From positions 124,001-188,000 of the forward strand of contig MCFL01000032.1 of NCBI GenBank assembly GCA_002102555.1: DNA of 64,000 bases, read 5' to 3'. Shown here one piece after another: positions 21,844-35,500 of this stretch. Below the pieces are notes generated by a model. It was not told where the DNA came from. It saw only the letters and a program-made list of their open reading frames with translations, and made no database searches. A program made the translations under genes and the position numbers. Within the stretch, counting starts at the first letter, position 1, and every line of letters begins with the position of its first letter. The DNA comes from Catenaria anguillulae PL171 (lineage: Eukaryota > Blastocladiomycota > Blastocladiomycetes > Blastocladiales > Catenariaceae).

Positions 21844-23201
21844 TCATCCAGTTCCCGAAACCACACTCGACGACCTCTGCTTCCTAGCCGTGGCTCCACC
21901 ACCTTCCTTGTCAGCCTTACTCGTCTTGCGCTTCTTGCGCACCGTTGCCGTCGATTCGCCGCCCAAACTGCCCCCCGCATCGCTTTCGCGATCGCGTTCA
22001 GCTCGGTCGCGCTTGACCTTCTTTTTGCGCATTGGCGGTTGCGACCCACCTGCAGGTGCCGCTGAGGTATTGGGTTGTGCATCGTCGGTGCGGGCTGTGG
22101 CCACGTCGGCCGCAGGTGTGTCGGGTTCGGTTTGGATCTACGTGTTGAGGACACGGGGGCAAGGGTGTGAGTGAGCCTCATTGTGGCTGAAAAAAAAAAT
22201 CAGACGCCAAAGGCGCAAGCGTACAGGATCGAGAACTACATGCTCGCGTTGGGCGGTTTGGTCAATGATGTTGATGAGCCGGTCTCGGAGAACGTTGAGC
22301 TCGGTTTCATGGGTGAGTTTGCTTTTCGCTGCAATTTGAATGAAACAACAGTAAGTGAGCGGGAAGACTGTGAGACGAGAAAACAGATGACGTACATTTG
22401 CCCTTGCTTCTGGCACCTGCCGTCTTTCCTCTACCTTCTGCCGCGACCGATCCTTTGACCGAAGAAGCAACGGCTGCACCGCCGGCAACCGAATGTGTTG
22501 CCACGGACTTGGCATCGCCTCCGCCCGGCACAGCGCTTGGATCCATTGCAGGTGGCACATTGATGTTTTGCGCCTTTTTCACGTTTGGGTTTTCGGGCAG
22601 TTCCCAGACGTATCCCTGAGCAGGTGTGAACTTGACGAGATCCTGCATTTTGGTGTATGCAGTACGGAGGTTGGACAGGCCGTTGCTCTGCATCATACCG
22701 TAATCACCAGTGTGTGTAAGACGGAGAAACATGACAATGACTTGTGACAATTGTCGTACATACCAAACGAGACGTGATGAGCGTGTGCAAATCGGGCGCT
22801 TGAATGAGCTGCTCATTGCACAGTGCATACGCTGCCATGCTTGTGGGCTGACGCGTAGGGTCGGCATAGCGGTACTGCTTGATGATGTGGAAGCACTGGT
22901 TCTGAAAGTCGGCCCAGGCCAAGTCAAAGCTGGTGCCGGCCATCTTGGACGGGTCGAGGACCGTGTTGTTGTAGCGTGTCTGCATGAAGACTTGCTCGCC
23001 GATGCATGCTGGATCGTAGAAGACGGCCGAGCCCGAGTGGCGGTGGTACTGCAGGACGAGGCCCGGGTCGGAAAAGAAGTTGCCGATGCTCTTTGTGAAG
23101 ACGGGGTCGTGGAAGAGGATGTCGCTGCGGTCCTCTTGCGGCGGCAGGCCCGCGGCGGCGGCAGCAGCAGCGGCGGGATCGGAGGGTGCAAGGTGGGCCA
23201 T
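21844..23201 (-). CDS. MED6: Mediator of RNA polymerase II transcription subunit 6
   Basis: Head-module subunit of Mediator. Exons 23201-22764, 22687-22396, 22328-22225 and 22137-21844 join in phase to 375 residues. The MED6 fold occupies about residues 25-180, with an 'LQYHRHSGSAVFYDP' block equivalent to the family's VLxYFxxSPFYD, 'CFHIIKQYRY' equivalent to LFVIRKQxR, and 'YALCNEQLIQAPDLHTLITSRL'. A helical segment 'KLTHETELNVLRDRLINIID' lies at the third exon. The C-terminus is a highly basic, Lys/Arg-rich disordered tail. The third intron has a long T-run before its acceptor, but the first AG after it gives a stop; the later GTAG is used. It is divergent from the thioesterase gene. Confidence 0.85.
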
Positions 23202-23559
23202 TGGAATGTCGTGAGCTATTGCATCGAGTCCTGGCAAGCGTCCATGGTCCCTGGGGAATTTATCGTATGTCGTAAGTGGACATGTACATTTGCACTGCGT
23301 CCGGCCGCTGATCGCTTCGGCGCGTTGGACCATTGGTGTTGACGGCGGCGGCCAACGAATCGAATCAAACCGAATGCCAATGCATGCCATCCTTGCCAGT
23401 GCACTCGCTGCATTCCTCGCCGTCGTCCTCTTGTCCTCGTCACTTGCTCAAGTGACGTGCTCCTCCTCACCTGTCGCTGTCGCCGTCGCCGACGCTTTGC
23501 TTGATCCAGCCGGCCCACTGGCAGTCCCCGTGCCCGACCTCATTCCACACATCAATACA
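23202..23559. other. Divergent promoter of MED6 and acyl-protein thioesterase
   Basis: 358 bases. The right half (23374-23559) is open in frame with the thioesterase and encodes a signal-peptide-like stretch, discussed under findings; otherwise promoter sequence. Confidence 0.45.
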
Positions 23560-24506
<947 letters not shown>

Positions 24507-24892
24507 GTTGTCCTCCAGTCCCGTGGTGGCGACCCTTGACGTATTGTGTTTCAGCGTTGCAAAGCCATGTAAAATCAATCATTTTTATTCATTCTTAGAG
24601 CTACTGGACGTATGTATTGCTATGTGTGCATGTCATGGTCATATGAATGAAGACAAGCCCTCGGATCCTCTCTGTTCCCCTGATAACTTCAATTGTTCGT
24701 CGGAGAAATTCCGAACGCCGACAACCTCCGACCAAACAGAGCCTCTTCAACAGCGCCAGACCACTTTGAATCTCCCTGTGGAGCCTGGCCGCCATTCTTT
24801 ACATCCAATCCATGCATGCCATCCATCTCTGCCTGCTTTGAGCAACAGCCATATCGTCATATACCACTGGGCTTTGATCCGCATCCCCCGCC
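24507..24892. other. Intergenic upstream of acyltransferase
   Basis: 386 bases between two plus-strand genes. No coding, RNA or repeat signal recognised. Confidence 0.45.
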
Positions 24893-26065
24893 ATGGCTCA
24901 CGCCCAATCGTCGCTCGTTTCATCCACGGCAAAGTATGCCCGCAGGCTACTGCATGTTGTGCTGTACGGCACCGCCATGGGCACCATTGCCCTCACCAGC
25001 AACGTGGTCCAAGTCGTCACCTTGCTGCTGTACCCGTTCTCTCGCCGGGCGGTTGCCCGCATCAACGCAAAGATCTGCGAAGTGATTTGGCGCACCATTG
25101 ATTTTGCCATGGAGGTATGTTTGTCGCCACCATTCCCGCTCAACTCTGTCAGTTAGCTGACCATTTCTCATGAGTCTTGTACAGCGTCACAACAAGGCAC
25201 AAATCACCTTTTCTGGCGACATCACCTCGATCCCCGTCAACGAGCAGCCCGTGCTGCTGTCGCCCAACCCGAAACTCAATGCCATCGAGTCGGCCATTGT
25301 CATCAGCAACCATTGTGCGGCCATGGACTGGGCACTCATCAATGCCGTAGCCATGCGCCGCGGCATGCTGGCGCACTGCAAGTACTTTGTCAAGGCCAGC
25401 ATGCAATGGGTCCCGTTCTTTGGCCCTGTACGTCATGTTGCTCATGACATATCTTGTACTCTTGCACATGATGGATCCGCTGACCATCCGTATCCTCACA
25501 CGCAAAAATCCAGGGCATGCGTCTTGCGGGCTTTCCATACCTGTCGCGCAACTGGGCCGCAGACAACAAAAAGATCGAAGCCGTGTTCCATGTGCTCAAA
25601 TCCGACAAACTTCCGTGCTGGCTCATCTCGTTCCTCGAAGGCACCCGCATCACGCCCAAGAAACTCGCCGAATCGCAAGCGTTTTCGCGGTCAAAGAACT
25701 TGCCCGTGTTTGAAAATGTCATGTACCCGCGCAAAAAGGGCTTTGTGGCCACCTTGCAGGCTTTACGCGACAGTCACGTCCGGTATGTGTACGATGTGAC
25801 GCTGGCGTACTTGCACGTGCCGTCAGGTCAGGTCAATGCCCAGTATCCGGATTTGCTCGTCATTCATACGGATGATTTGAGCAAGGAGTGGGCATTTCAT
25901 GTGCACGTGGATCGCATTGCGATTGAGGACATTCCCGTGGAAGATGAGGCAGTGGGTAAGTGGATTGAGGAGCGGTGGAAGGTCAAGGATCAGAGGTTGG
26001 CTGCGTACAAGGCAAATTGGCCAAAGATCGGCAAGGATGGCGTTTATTCGTTGCCGTTTTATTGA
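24893..26065 (+). CDS. PlsC-type acyltransferase (AGPAT3/4/5 - LCLAT1 group)
   Basis: Transfers an acyl chain to a lysophospholipid, probably at the ER or mitochondria-associated membranes. Exons 24893-25114, 25185-25427 and 25514-26065 join in phase to 338 residues. A hydrophobic helix at about 20-50 anchors the protein. Motif I is 'SNHCAAMDW' (NHx4D), motif III 'FLEGTRITP' and a substrate motif 'MQWVPFFGPGMRLAG' lies between. The 'VMYPRKKGF' and 'YDVTLAYLH' blocks are typical of the AGPAT5/LCLAT1 branch. The C-terminus has no second TM pair, shorter than animal AGPAT3/4. Specific lipid substrate is unknown. Confidence 0.88.
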
Positions 26066-26504
26066 AGACTGATTGCTTTGGCAGAACTGCGTGATGGGAA
26101 GTCGTTGCGGAAAGGGAGCGTGAGAGTGACTTGTATTCCTATGAATCAATTGGCGTTATCCAATTCAAGTATAAGTTGGGTTGGCGGCCGCGATGCTCGG
26201 CTGCCTCAAGATGCAAGTCATTCTACTTTCATTTCTTTCACGTTTACGAACGAGATTTTCATTTCTGACACTTGCCGTTGTTCTAGTTGCGATTCCCACT
26301 TTTCAGTCTGAAAGAGGCCTGACGTGCGCACGAAGATGGCTCTCTATGGCAATGAAATGTATCATAGTACGTACAAGGAATACAACCGGAAGTGCAAGTA
26401 CAGAAGCATCTTTGAATTGAAGGAGCACTGCAAAATGTGCTGCTCGCCATTGCGTTTGCAAAATGCAACGTTCCCAGCCCTTGCCGGCCCCGACGCATTG
26501 ACTT
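26066..26504. other. Convergent 3' intergenic stretch
   Basis: 439 bases between the acyltransferase stop (+) and the receptor-like gene stop (-). Somewhat AT-rich. Presumed 3' UTRs; nothing else seen. Confidence 0.5.
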
Positions 26505-29500
26505 TCAAGCACCAGCTCCACCTTCGCCCTCGTTCCGATCCACAATTTTGATCCTAGATCGCTGTCCAGCCGCCGTGGAATGGGCGGTACCATGCTGTTG
26601 CTGCTGCTGCTGCTGGTCCGGTGTCACAATGGCAATGCTAGCCCGCCTCGGCCCGCCCGCTGCAACTGGGGGATGTGGCTGTAAAAGTACCACTGGATGT
26701 GGTTGCGCGTCAGAAAGCGCACTCGGTGCTCGTGGCAGAGTGGAGGGAAGTGACGTTGCGACGGCGGCGGCGTGCCCTTCAACATCGGTTGTAGTTGGTG
26801 CAGTCGCGACTGGAAGCATGGTCCCGTTCGGTGTCCCTGTCGTTCCCTCGGTAATGGCTCCAGTCGCAAGAATGTTTGCATTCCCAGGAGTGGCGGCGGT
26901 GTTGGTTCCGGGCGGTCCATGTGGATGATTTGGATCGGGCACACGTTGCAGAGTCTTCATGGTGCCGCGACTTGCACCTCCATCCGTCGCTGATGCACGT
27001 GCGACGCCTTGCTCCTTGAGCTTCTTGTCAACAGACAGCTTGAGTCGACGGTACTCGTCCATGAGCGTGTGCCATTCCCCAACAGAGTACAGGTTGAGTG
27101 CCAACGACAGCATGGAAGTGCCAAATGCGCCCATGAGCAGGATGGGAATGCGCTCCTCTTGTTGCGCCATGAGGACTTCGACCACAGCGACGGGGAACGA
27201 CTTGATGACACCCGGCAGGGCGACATACATTGTGTGATGAATTTTTTGCCGTGTCATGTGAAGCTTACGTACAGTCTCGACAAACTCTGGGTCGTCGCCG
27301 AGCTTTTGGGTGAGTTGTTCTGTCATTTCAGCAGCCTTGTCTGCAGTGTCGCCAGCCGACATGCCGCGCTTGAGACGCTTCTTTTCACGCGATTGCAGGA
27401 CCTCGACGCCCTTGGTTGCAATGTCGTAAAGCTTGCTGGCGCCTTGAATACGCAAGATGATGGCGAGGAGCACGACAATGGTACTGAAAAGAGCCTGGAG
27501 ACGCACAAGGGCGTGAGACAGGTGGACAGATTAGGAAAAGAAAAGGCAAGGCATGTAGCCACGTACCACTCCAGCGTAAACGACACGAAAGACATCCGAA
27601 TCTTTAAAGGACGCAAACGTATTCCAATCGAACGCCACCTCGACACAATCCAACAGCGCAAATGCCGCCGATTTCGCCAAATCCAATTGTACCTGCGTCT
27701 TTTTGGACACAACCTTGATTTGTCGCAAATGCCTCCGACCCAGCGCCTTGTTCCTAAGCGTGATGACACGCTTTCGATACCAAAGCGCCCCGATAATCAT
27801 GAAGAGCACAATGACGCCAGCGGCCACACCGGCTACGAGCCCAGTGCTCTGAAGTTCACACCCAGCCGCGGTCTGCACCGTGCCTTGCGGACACGCGCAC
27901 ACGGACGGCGAAACCCAGGCGTAGCCTTGATGAAACTCGCACGTCTTTGGCTTGATGGTTCCCGGGTCAGGGCAGTAGTTGGGGGATGCGCACGGAATGC
28001 ACGAATACGAGCCCGGCACGTCCGTGTATGTCCCGGCGGGACACGGCGTGCATGCGGACATGCCTTCCTGGCGGTACTTGCCCAGGGTGCATTCGGTGCA
28101 GATCTTGGTATTGTTGACCGTGGCGCCTTCAAACCCGCTGGGACATGACGTGAGTGCTTGGTAGTTGACGACGAGGCCCTCGCCAACCTTTTCGCCGTTC
28201 GACACGTATTGCACGACCAAGGATGACGCGTAAATGACAAGGGGGGTTGTGGGAAACGGTTTCGAGGCGGTCCAGTTGGCCACGACTTGAGTATTGTTGA
28301 TAGTGAGCGTGATGGGCGCTGCTGCTGTCGTAGTGCCCGCGTAAATGGCAATCCAGTCGTTGGCCGACGTTGTGAGTCCGGACGTCAGTCCGGCCAAGGT
28401 CGTGTTGATGGACAAGATGGGTGTGTCCGACACTGGCCGGATTATGAATGTTGCGTTTGAAGATGCCCGACGGCCTCCTGCACAATAATCGGCAACCGAC
28501 CCTTGCGTGCTGTTGACAGAGATGCTTGGGTATACGCACTGGCCGGCGAGCACCGTGGCCGTTGTGACATTGTTCAAGCGGCCATCGATCGCGGGCGAGA
28601 TCGTTTGACTTGGGCGTGACTGGATGTATCGAGTCAAAATGTCGTCGAGCTGAGGGCCATAAAAGTCCTTGTCCATCGTGGCCGTTGAAAAGCCGGTGTA
28701 TCCGTCACCGCCACCCAACAGGAACTGATTTGAGCACATGCGGTACCACCGATTCATTTCCACATCCTCAAACGCTGACGTCGTCGAGTTCCGCAATTTC
28801 AATGCCGCCAAGCGCAAGCCCCAGGTGATCCCGTCACCCGCGTTGAAGAATCGACGCAGTCCGTTAAAGTCGACGCGCATGCCCGCGATCGCAGGGAATC
28901 GACCCGAAGCGGATTCCGCGCGAGAAACGCCGTTTGCCAGCGCGTCGATGAGGTCGCGACCGCGGATTTTGAAAAATGTCACTCGGTCTTGAAAAGGCAA
29001 AAGTGTGCGGATGTGGCCAACGGTAATGGGGCCTTGGGAAAATGAGGTCCGCAAACTGCCCGCATTGATCAAAACATGGTCGCACCGCTGGCTGTTGTCC
29101 CACAAAATCGCATCCGTCACCAAATTGTTGAGCAGACATTCGCCGGCACGGCAACCAGCGAGTGGGATTGCAACTGAGGTGGCTCCGAGAACAGTACTCG
29201 CATAGCTCGTCACTTGCTGCATGTACGCATCCACTTGCGTCTGCACGGCTGAATCCATGATGGTGCACCCGCCCGATGGGACCGTTTCGTTGGCGCATCG
29301 CATTGTGCGAATCTTGGTTGCATTGAATAGGCGCAGCGGACGGCCGGGAACAAGCTCAACATCCATTCGACCGACTTCCATGCCACCCGCCCCGAACATG
29401 TTCCACAACGGGGTGCCGCGGACAGACAGTGGGGCGTTCGTGACACTGTCAATATCGTAGGAGAGGGCAAGGTCTATGCCAGTCAATAAATTGAGGATAG

Positions 29501-30401
29501 CAGCATCCATGGAAATGTCATCCGGGGAACCCAGGCCGAGGGTAATGAGAAAATCGGCTCGCTGCTCGAACCGCAATTGATTCACCCAATCTTGTGGTGT
29601 ACCGCGGACTTGAAAGACGGTTCGGTTGTTGGCGACGCAGTTTGAGGCTTTTGGGAACCCAGAGGAGAAGAAATGGTCATTAGCTGTTGCCCATGTCGGG
29701 AACACCATAGGATTTTTCAAACTATCGCGTACTTTTGACACACTGATCTTGAACACGAAACGACACAAAAACGATGCGAACGCCATTGATGACCCGAACA
29801 ATGGACCGCCGAATGACCGGAAACAGTGGGTGGTCCGAGGGCACCTACAATGGAAAGCGACAAAACGTCAGGTGCTCATGTGCAATATGCGAGTGATTCG
29901 CCCGTTGTGTGAAAGGCTCGGACATACAAAGCAATCGGTGCACAACAGGGAAAAGTTTGCGCCAGTGTAAAAATTGGTGGCCAATGTGTCCAGCGGCGTG
30001 AGCATGTCGCGAGTGGCCATGCTTGTGAACTCGAAGCCAGCCATGCCCATCAGTACCTTTTCCGCACTTCCACGAAAGTACTGCGTAAACATGGTGGTAG
30101 CGACAGCGTTTGAGATGTGAAGGCGAATGACGTTGGATCCTGCTGGTGCTTCAGCCTGAAGTCTATCGAGGGCCGTCTTGATCCGGGAGTAGCCGCCATA
30201 AACGATGCCTCCGGATGTGATTCCATTGACCTCGCCGTTGATTGAGTTGGTAAACACTATGCTCAGGTTGGCAGCAGATTGTGCGAGGGCCCCATTGGCA
30301 CTGAAAAGGACGACTACGAGTAGGATCATGATGAATTGAACGGGCATGAGCGAGCCCACAACTCGTAGCCCATGGTGCGACATTGTTCGATTCACAGCCA
30401 T
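26505..30401 (-). CDS. Receptor-like membrane protein with degenerate 5'-nucleotidase ectodomain and multi-TM C-terminus
   Basis: Four exons (30401-29928, 29844-29733, 29683-27567, 27494-26505) join in phase to 1,230 residues. A signal peptide (about 1-41) is followed by a 5'-nucleotidase-like N-domain and a clear 5'-nucleotidase C-domain ('GECLLNNLVTDAILWD', 'FFKIRGRDLIDALANG', 'MCSNQFLLGGGDGYTGF'). Next come a beta-rich segment and a Cys-rich ephrin-receptor-like/GCC2-GCC3 repeat ('CTPCPAGTYTDVPGSYSCIPC'). A TM helix near 806-830 leads to a basic linker, then three or so further hydrophobic segments in exon 4, ending in a Thr/Pro-rich tail with a short poly-Gln. The metal-binding motifs of active 5'-nucleotidases are missing: TNSING replaces the usual N-D-x-H, AGFEFT replaces GNHEFD, and LSYDID replaces the GHSH region. 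It is therefore likely a binding or sensing domain, not an enzyme. The last exon could be argued to be a separate gene, but it has no good start and splices in phase. Confidence 0.75.
26591..26617. repeat. CTG/CAG trinucleotide run
   Basis: A short GCTGTTGCTGCTGCTGCTG-type run encoding about eight glutamines on the minus strand near the C-terminus of the receptor-like protein. Confidence 0.7.
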
Positions 30402-30918
30402 TTGTGCCGACCAACGGGTGAAATCAACGGAACAGCGACACCCTTGGATGTTGGATGGTCTACGCGAGTCTTGTTGTTGCGTGCTGTAGACAGCGTTGTC
30501 TCAAGCGGCAACGGGAACGGCAAGGTCTGACTGGTGAATTGCACGGAGTAAATACCATCCATGGGTTTAAGTTGACATTTTGCATTTGCCATTCCCCCGT
30601 GTGTGCACCTTGCAGCTTCGCATGACCCCCTTCCTCACGCCCAGCTGTGTTCGCAGAAGAACGCGTCACAGGAGGGACTAGGAACATTTTTTTCTTTCAT
30701 GCTCTAAGATCGATGCTGAAAAGTCGACCATCAACGCTTACTCGAAAGGCGGATCATCAAAGTGTACAGAATTTACTCAAGGTCACAGGGATGGACGGAT
30801 CGACGTACATATGAAGAACATGTAAATGTAAATACGCGAATGCGAAAAATGGGATGATGGACAGGGTATATGTGCAAGGTAAGATGTCAAATTGACCAAA
30901 AGAAAGCAATCCAGTCAG
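30402..30918. other. Intergenic upstream of receptor-like gene
   Basis: 517 bases, promoter of the receptor-like gene and 3' flank of the coiled-coil gene (both minus). The part nearest 30700-30900 is AT-rich. No structured element recognised. Confidence 0.45.
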
Positions 30919-31695
30919 TCATTCCACGAGCTTCAAAACATCAGCTCCTACCTCCAAAGCTTGCTCTAAATCTCGGAGACCTTGCTTGTTCACGTCCATC
31001 CGAGCTTGTAACGAGCGAAACCTCATTTTGCTGTTAGCGAAACGATTTCACCGAGACACAATCATCCGCGAGAGAAAAAACATACGAGGTGCCATCGGGT
31101 CCAGAGTAGTCACTTCCACTTCTTGCGCTGCATCCTCAATGTTCATCTTGCGCTCCAATCGAACAAAGTCGTACATCATGGTTTCGTAGTTTTCCGGATG
31201 CGTTGCGCGCATGGCCATGACTTGCCGAAGCGAGTCGTCACGTTCGGCCCGCAACTTTTTGAGGCGCTCGTCGAGCTCCATGGAAATGGGCTCGACATCT
31301 AAAATGGATGAATGTCCAAGCCTGTTGGTGGGGAGGAAGATGTGTGCGACGCCCGGGAAAACAGACGCACCTGTGCACTGATCAAAGGGTAGGTCACCGA
31401 CAGTGACATTGGCTTTGATATGGTTCAGGACTGGTTCAGCCCAACGGTCCAAGGTCGCCTGCTTCGTCTCGGCAAATAGCTGGTCGACGTCGATTTTCTT
31501 GTCTGGGAACTGTTCCTTAAGCTCGGAAATAAGTGGCCCGAGGACTTGAAGCTTTTCTTCTTGATCAAAGTGGTCAAAGACCCCAGTGATGTGGTTGGCG
31601 ATGTGTTCGAAATCATCGAGCGAGTCGAGGGCAATCCGTGGGAGCGTCGTTGAATCGGAAGATGCCGAAGTCTCCTGCGGATCGGGTTGGCTCAT
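30919..31695 (-). CDS. Hypothetical coiled-coil protein
   Basis: Exons 31695-31371, 31298-31086 and 31004-30919 join in phase to 207 residues. It starts MSQPDPQETSASS, followed by an acidic helical region ('FDHFDQEEKLQVLGPLISELKEQ') and a heptad-rich coil ('SMELDERLKKLRAERDDSLRQV'). The short last exon continues the coil ('MDVNKQGLRDLEQALEV'). No TM or signal peptide. Size and helix layout resemble small kinetochore subunits such as Nnf1 or Nsl1, but I see no diagnostic motif. The final acceptor (GTTACAAG) is chosen because the nearer AACAG runs into a stop. Confidence 0.55.
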
Positions 31696-32513
31696 GATGC
31701 TTGCGAGTTTCGAGAGGATTACGGGAGAACTGATTGCGTAGAGTGCTGAGAGACAAATGCAGCGTCAAGTACATTGTGACATAGTGCGACTGTTTGATCA
31801 TTTCGAGCCAGGTGTGAGCGAGGGGGCAATCCCGATCGCACGCGTCGATCCCAACCATGTGAGCTCGTGTGACAAGGGCAAAACATGACAGGGTCATAAG
31901 GCCGGAGTTGGCAACGGTTCTGTCCCGCTTTGCGAGACGGCGGAATGAGATCCAATGTCTTGCATCGGTCATTCGGTAGTCGCAGCCCGACAAGATAGCC
32001 GCAACCGAATGTGTATTGCTGCTTTAGTGACACAGGCCTTTGTGTAACTTAGCCGGACTTCTTCAGTGTCCAGCCGAGCAAGGAACTGGCCGAGATTTCG
32101 TCTCTAATTGATTGTTGGCCCTGACCCAAATCCTTTACGATTTGCGGGGACTGACGGCTTGCTGCTTTCATGCCCACCACTCGGACACTATAATCACCGT
32201 TCCTGGAATGTCACATCAACATGAATACACCGCTCAGTTCGGTTCCAACCTGCGGCCAGTATGAATAACAGCGCTTCCCGCTTCTCAACAATGAATAAAC
32301 ACTGACGTGAGCAAAAAGCAGCTATGTAGTTCCGTTGCCGTTGGAGGCACATCGCTGGTGATCGTGCGTTCTCTGCCAAAAACGTCCAAACATGGACAGC
32401 AAAAAGTGACCAAGTCAATGATGCATGTACAAATGAAGATGTGTGCCAAAAACGATAAATGCAAACTCTTGCTTCCCTATGCCCCGACAACAACAGTTCA
32501 CACACTGACCAAA
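31696..32513. other. Intergenic upstream of coiled-coil gene
   Basis: 818 bases between the coiled-coil gene start and the SMC2 stop, both minus. Short frames are not protein-like, and I could not fold a tRNA by eye. Function unassigned. Confidence 0.45.
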
Positions 32514-35500
32514 TCACTGACCTCGACCCCCACTTGATGAGGCATGCGGCCCCTTGACCATATCGACCATCGAGGTGCCATCCCTAAACTTGGTCTTGAA
32601 GATGACATGCGCGTTCGAAAACATACCCTCCTTGAGTGACACAATGATGAACTGGGAACCGGTAAACCGCGTCTTGATGAGCTGGCCAATGTTTTGCGTG
32701 TGACTGAGATCGAGCGCGGCGTCCACCTCGTCCAAAATGTACATGGGCGCAGGCTTGAACTGCAGCAGCGCTAGTACAAGCGAGAGAGCAACGAGCGACC
32801 GCTGCCCACCAGACAACTCGGTGAGCGAATCCTTCCATATGCGGCCCAACCGCACGTGAATCTCGAGACCAGACAGAATGCGGTCGTCTTGCACGGGCTT
32901 GAGCTTGGCAGTGTTCCCGCCGGGCAGCAGGTCGGCAAAGATCTTGCCGAAATCGTCATTGACCTTTGCCCATGTCTTTCGCAACTCGTCCTCCTTGATC
33001 TCGTCCAACTTGGCAATGGTGGCCTCGATCTTGGTCTTGTCGTGCAAAACCGTCTGCAACTTGTGCTGCAACTCGGCTTCACGCTTTTCGGCAACGCCAA
33101 TCATTTCCATGACATTGACGTTGACGTTGCGCTTGAGCTGTTCGTGGCGCTTGCGTAGTGACCGAAGGTTGGCCTGCTCGCGATCCAATGCACCAGGCTC
33201 CGCGTCCAAGGGGACTGCTTGCTGCGACTGCTGCGTCAACCATGGGTGCTTGCCCTCCAACCTTGCCACAACGTCCTTTGCACTGTCGACCTCGCGCTTG
33301 ATCTGCGTGAACCGCGCGCGCTCTTCTTTGCGCTCGCCCTCCAACTTGCGCAGCGCATCCACCACCCTCTTGATGTCGGCAGCTACCCGCGCGCGATCGT
33401 TGTCAAACGATGACTGCTCCCGACGCAACTTGTTCAACTCGTCCGCAACATCGCCATGCGCCACCTTCAACTCGGCCAAGTGTGTGGCCGTGGCCTTGGC
33501 CTCCTTTTCCAAGTCGGCCAGCTGCGCGCGGGACTCTTCAATTGCCACGCCGGAACGCTCCACATCGGCACGCAATTCGTCCAACTCAGCGGCTGCCCTT
33601 TCGACCTCGGCCTTGGCCTGCGTGTGCGCGCTCGCTGCCTTTGCTTGCTCCTTGCGTGCCATGTTGAGTTTTTTCTCAATGTGCTTCTTTTGAACGCCAA
33701 CATCCTTGCCCGCGGACCCCGACTTGACCTCGGCCACGAGCTCGGCGATCCGCGTCCGCATCGCCTCCTCGCGCGCACGCATATCCGTGACCCTGGCCTC
33801 GGCATCGGCCTTGCTCTGCTGGACTTGGCGCAACTGTTGCACAAGCTCCTCCGCGCCCTGGCTCGCGTCGTGACGTCCTTGCGCCTGCTCGAGCCGTTGC
33901 GCGGCAATCTGCAACTGGTCGGCCAGGTGGCGCAAGTCCCGTGCTGTGCGGTCGGCGGCGCCGAGTTGGGCCGTGATGTCGGCGAGCGTCGACTCGAGGG
34001 CAGCGATTTCAGTGCTGAGCGATCGATACTTGACGGCATATTGGAGACGATCTCCGGATTGCGGGCGCGAGCCACCTGAGGCGACTCCCGAGGGATTAAA
34101 GGTATCACCGGCCCAGGTCACAGTTGTGGCCTTGATGTTTGGGTCATAGGTGATTTTCTTTGCGGTTTCGGCATCTGAGGGTGCAGAATAAACGAAGACG
34201 TTAGGCGCAGAATTCGCGTAAGGTGGCAAATCAAGTCGAACAGACCTTGGCACACAATGGTTGTCCCAAACACAAGCTCCATAGCCGGGCGGTACTTTGC
34301 ATCGAACCGAATCAAGTTAAGCGCCAATTCGCACTTGCCCGGTGCTGCCTCATGTGCGCGGCGCATGACGTCGTTTGAAATCACCTGGCCACGAATCTTG
34401 TTGAGTGGAATGAACGTGGTGCGTTGGCTGAGATTGCCATGTCGCAAGAGTTCGGAAGCAACAACTTCAGAATCGACCACGACCTACCAAGAAGAGAACG
34501 AGTGAGTGTATGCTGCAGATGGCCAGAAAACAGAGGGCGGCGAGCGGCGCCAACGTACGTTTTGCAGCCGGCCACCAATGCCACACTCGAGGGCATTGAT
34601 CTTGTTCTTGTGCTCATCAGGCACATCAAAGAGAGACGCAACAGGTCCGTGGACTTGTGAGCGATCAAAGCCTTGACGTGGGTCGTGAAAGTGAAAATCA
34701 ATCAAGTGAGCTGCGGATGCATGTGCTTGTTGCCGCTCCTGTACATAAGTGTGCACAATCCGAGTGAGCAAATTGAGGCAACACCAAGACACAAGTGACG
34801 AACGCACCCGATCCGTTTCACCCAAACTCCTCTGCATTTCCAACCTCTTTGCCCTCAACTCGTTCACCTTTTGCTCGGGATTCACCCCATTCAAGGTCGC
34901 CTCCATTTCGGCAATCCTGGCCTCGATCGACTGCACATTCGCCCTCGCCCTCTCAACCTCGTTCTCGCGCGCCTTGGCCGCCTTCTCGCCCTCGGCAATC
35001 TCTGGCTCGATTCTCGCGATGTCCTCATCAAAAGCCTTGATCCGCGCCACCAGCGAGTCGCGGTCGGCCTCGAGGGACGCAAGCATGCCTCGCTCATCCG
35101 CCAGCTGCTTCTTGATGGCAGTCGCAGCATCAGGACCACTTGTGCCAGCCTGAGTCAAGGCCGCTAACCGATCCTGCAAACTGGCCACTTCGCGCTCCTT
35201 GTCTTGGACCACATTGCGCAACCGATCGACCTCGCGCGATGCCTTAGCCTTGCCCGACTCTGCCTTTGCCACACTCGCAACGAGCTCGTCCCTGCGCCTG
35301 ATTGCAGCCTCCACAGCGCCCTTTTCTTCATCAATGGCCCGCTTTTTCAACCCGAGTTGTGTTTCGGCCTTGTTCACTTCTGTCTGCAACTCGCCCGCGG
35401 CGGCTTGCAACTGCGTGAACCGCGACCCAGACATGCTGCGTGCGATTTGTGCCTCGCGTGCCTGCAACGCCTCTCGCTCGGCCTCGTACAAGTCGATCTG

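Noticed and set aside
27495-27566. Boundary between two separate genes inside the receptor-like locus
   Set aside because: A good 72-nt intron joins them in phase, and the downstream part has no proper start codon or promoter space of its own.
32878-33693. Plus-strand ORF of 271 codons inside SMC2
   Set aside because: Antisense of the coiled-coil coding sequence; low-complexity Ser/Leu/Arg composition and no start context.
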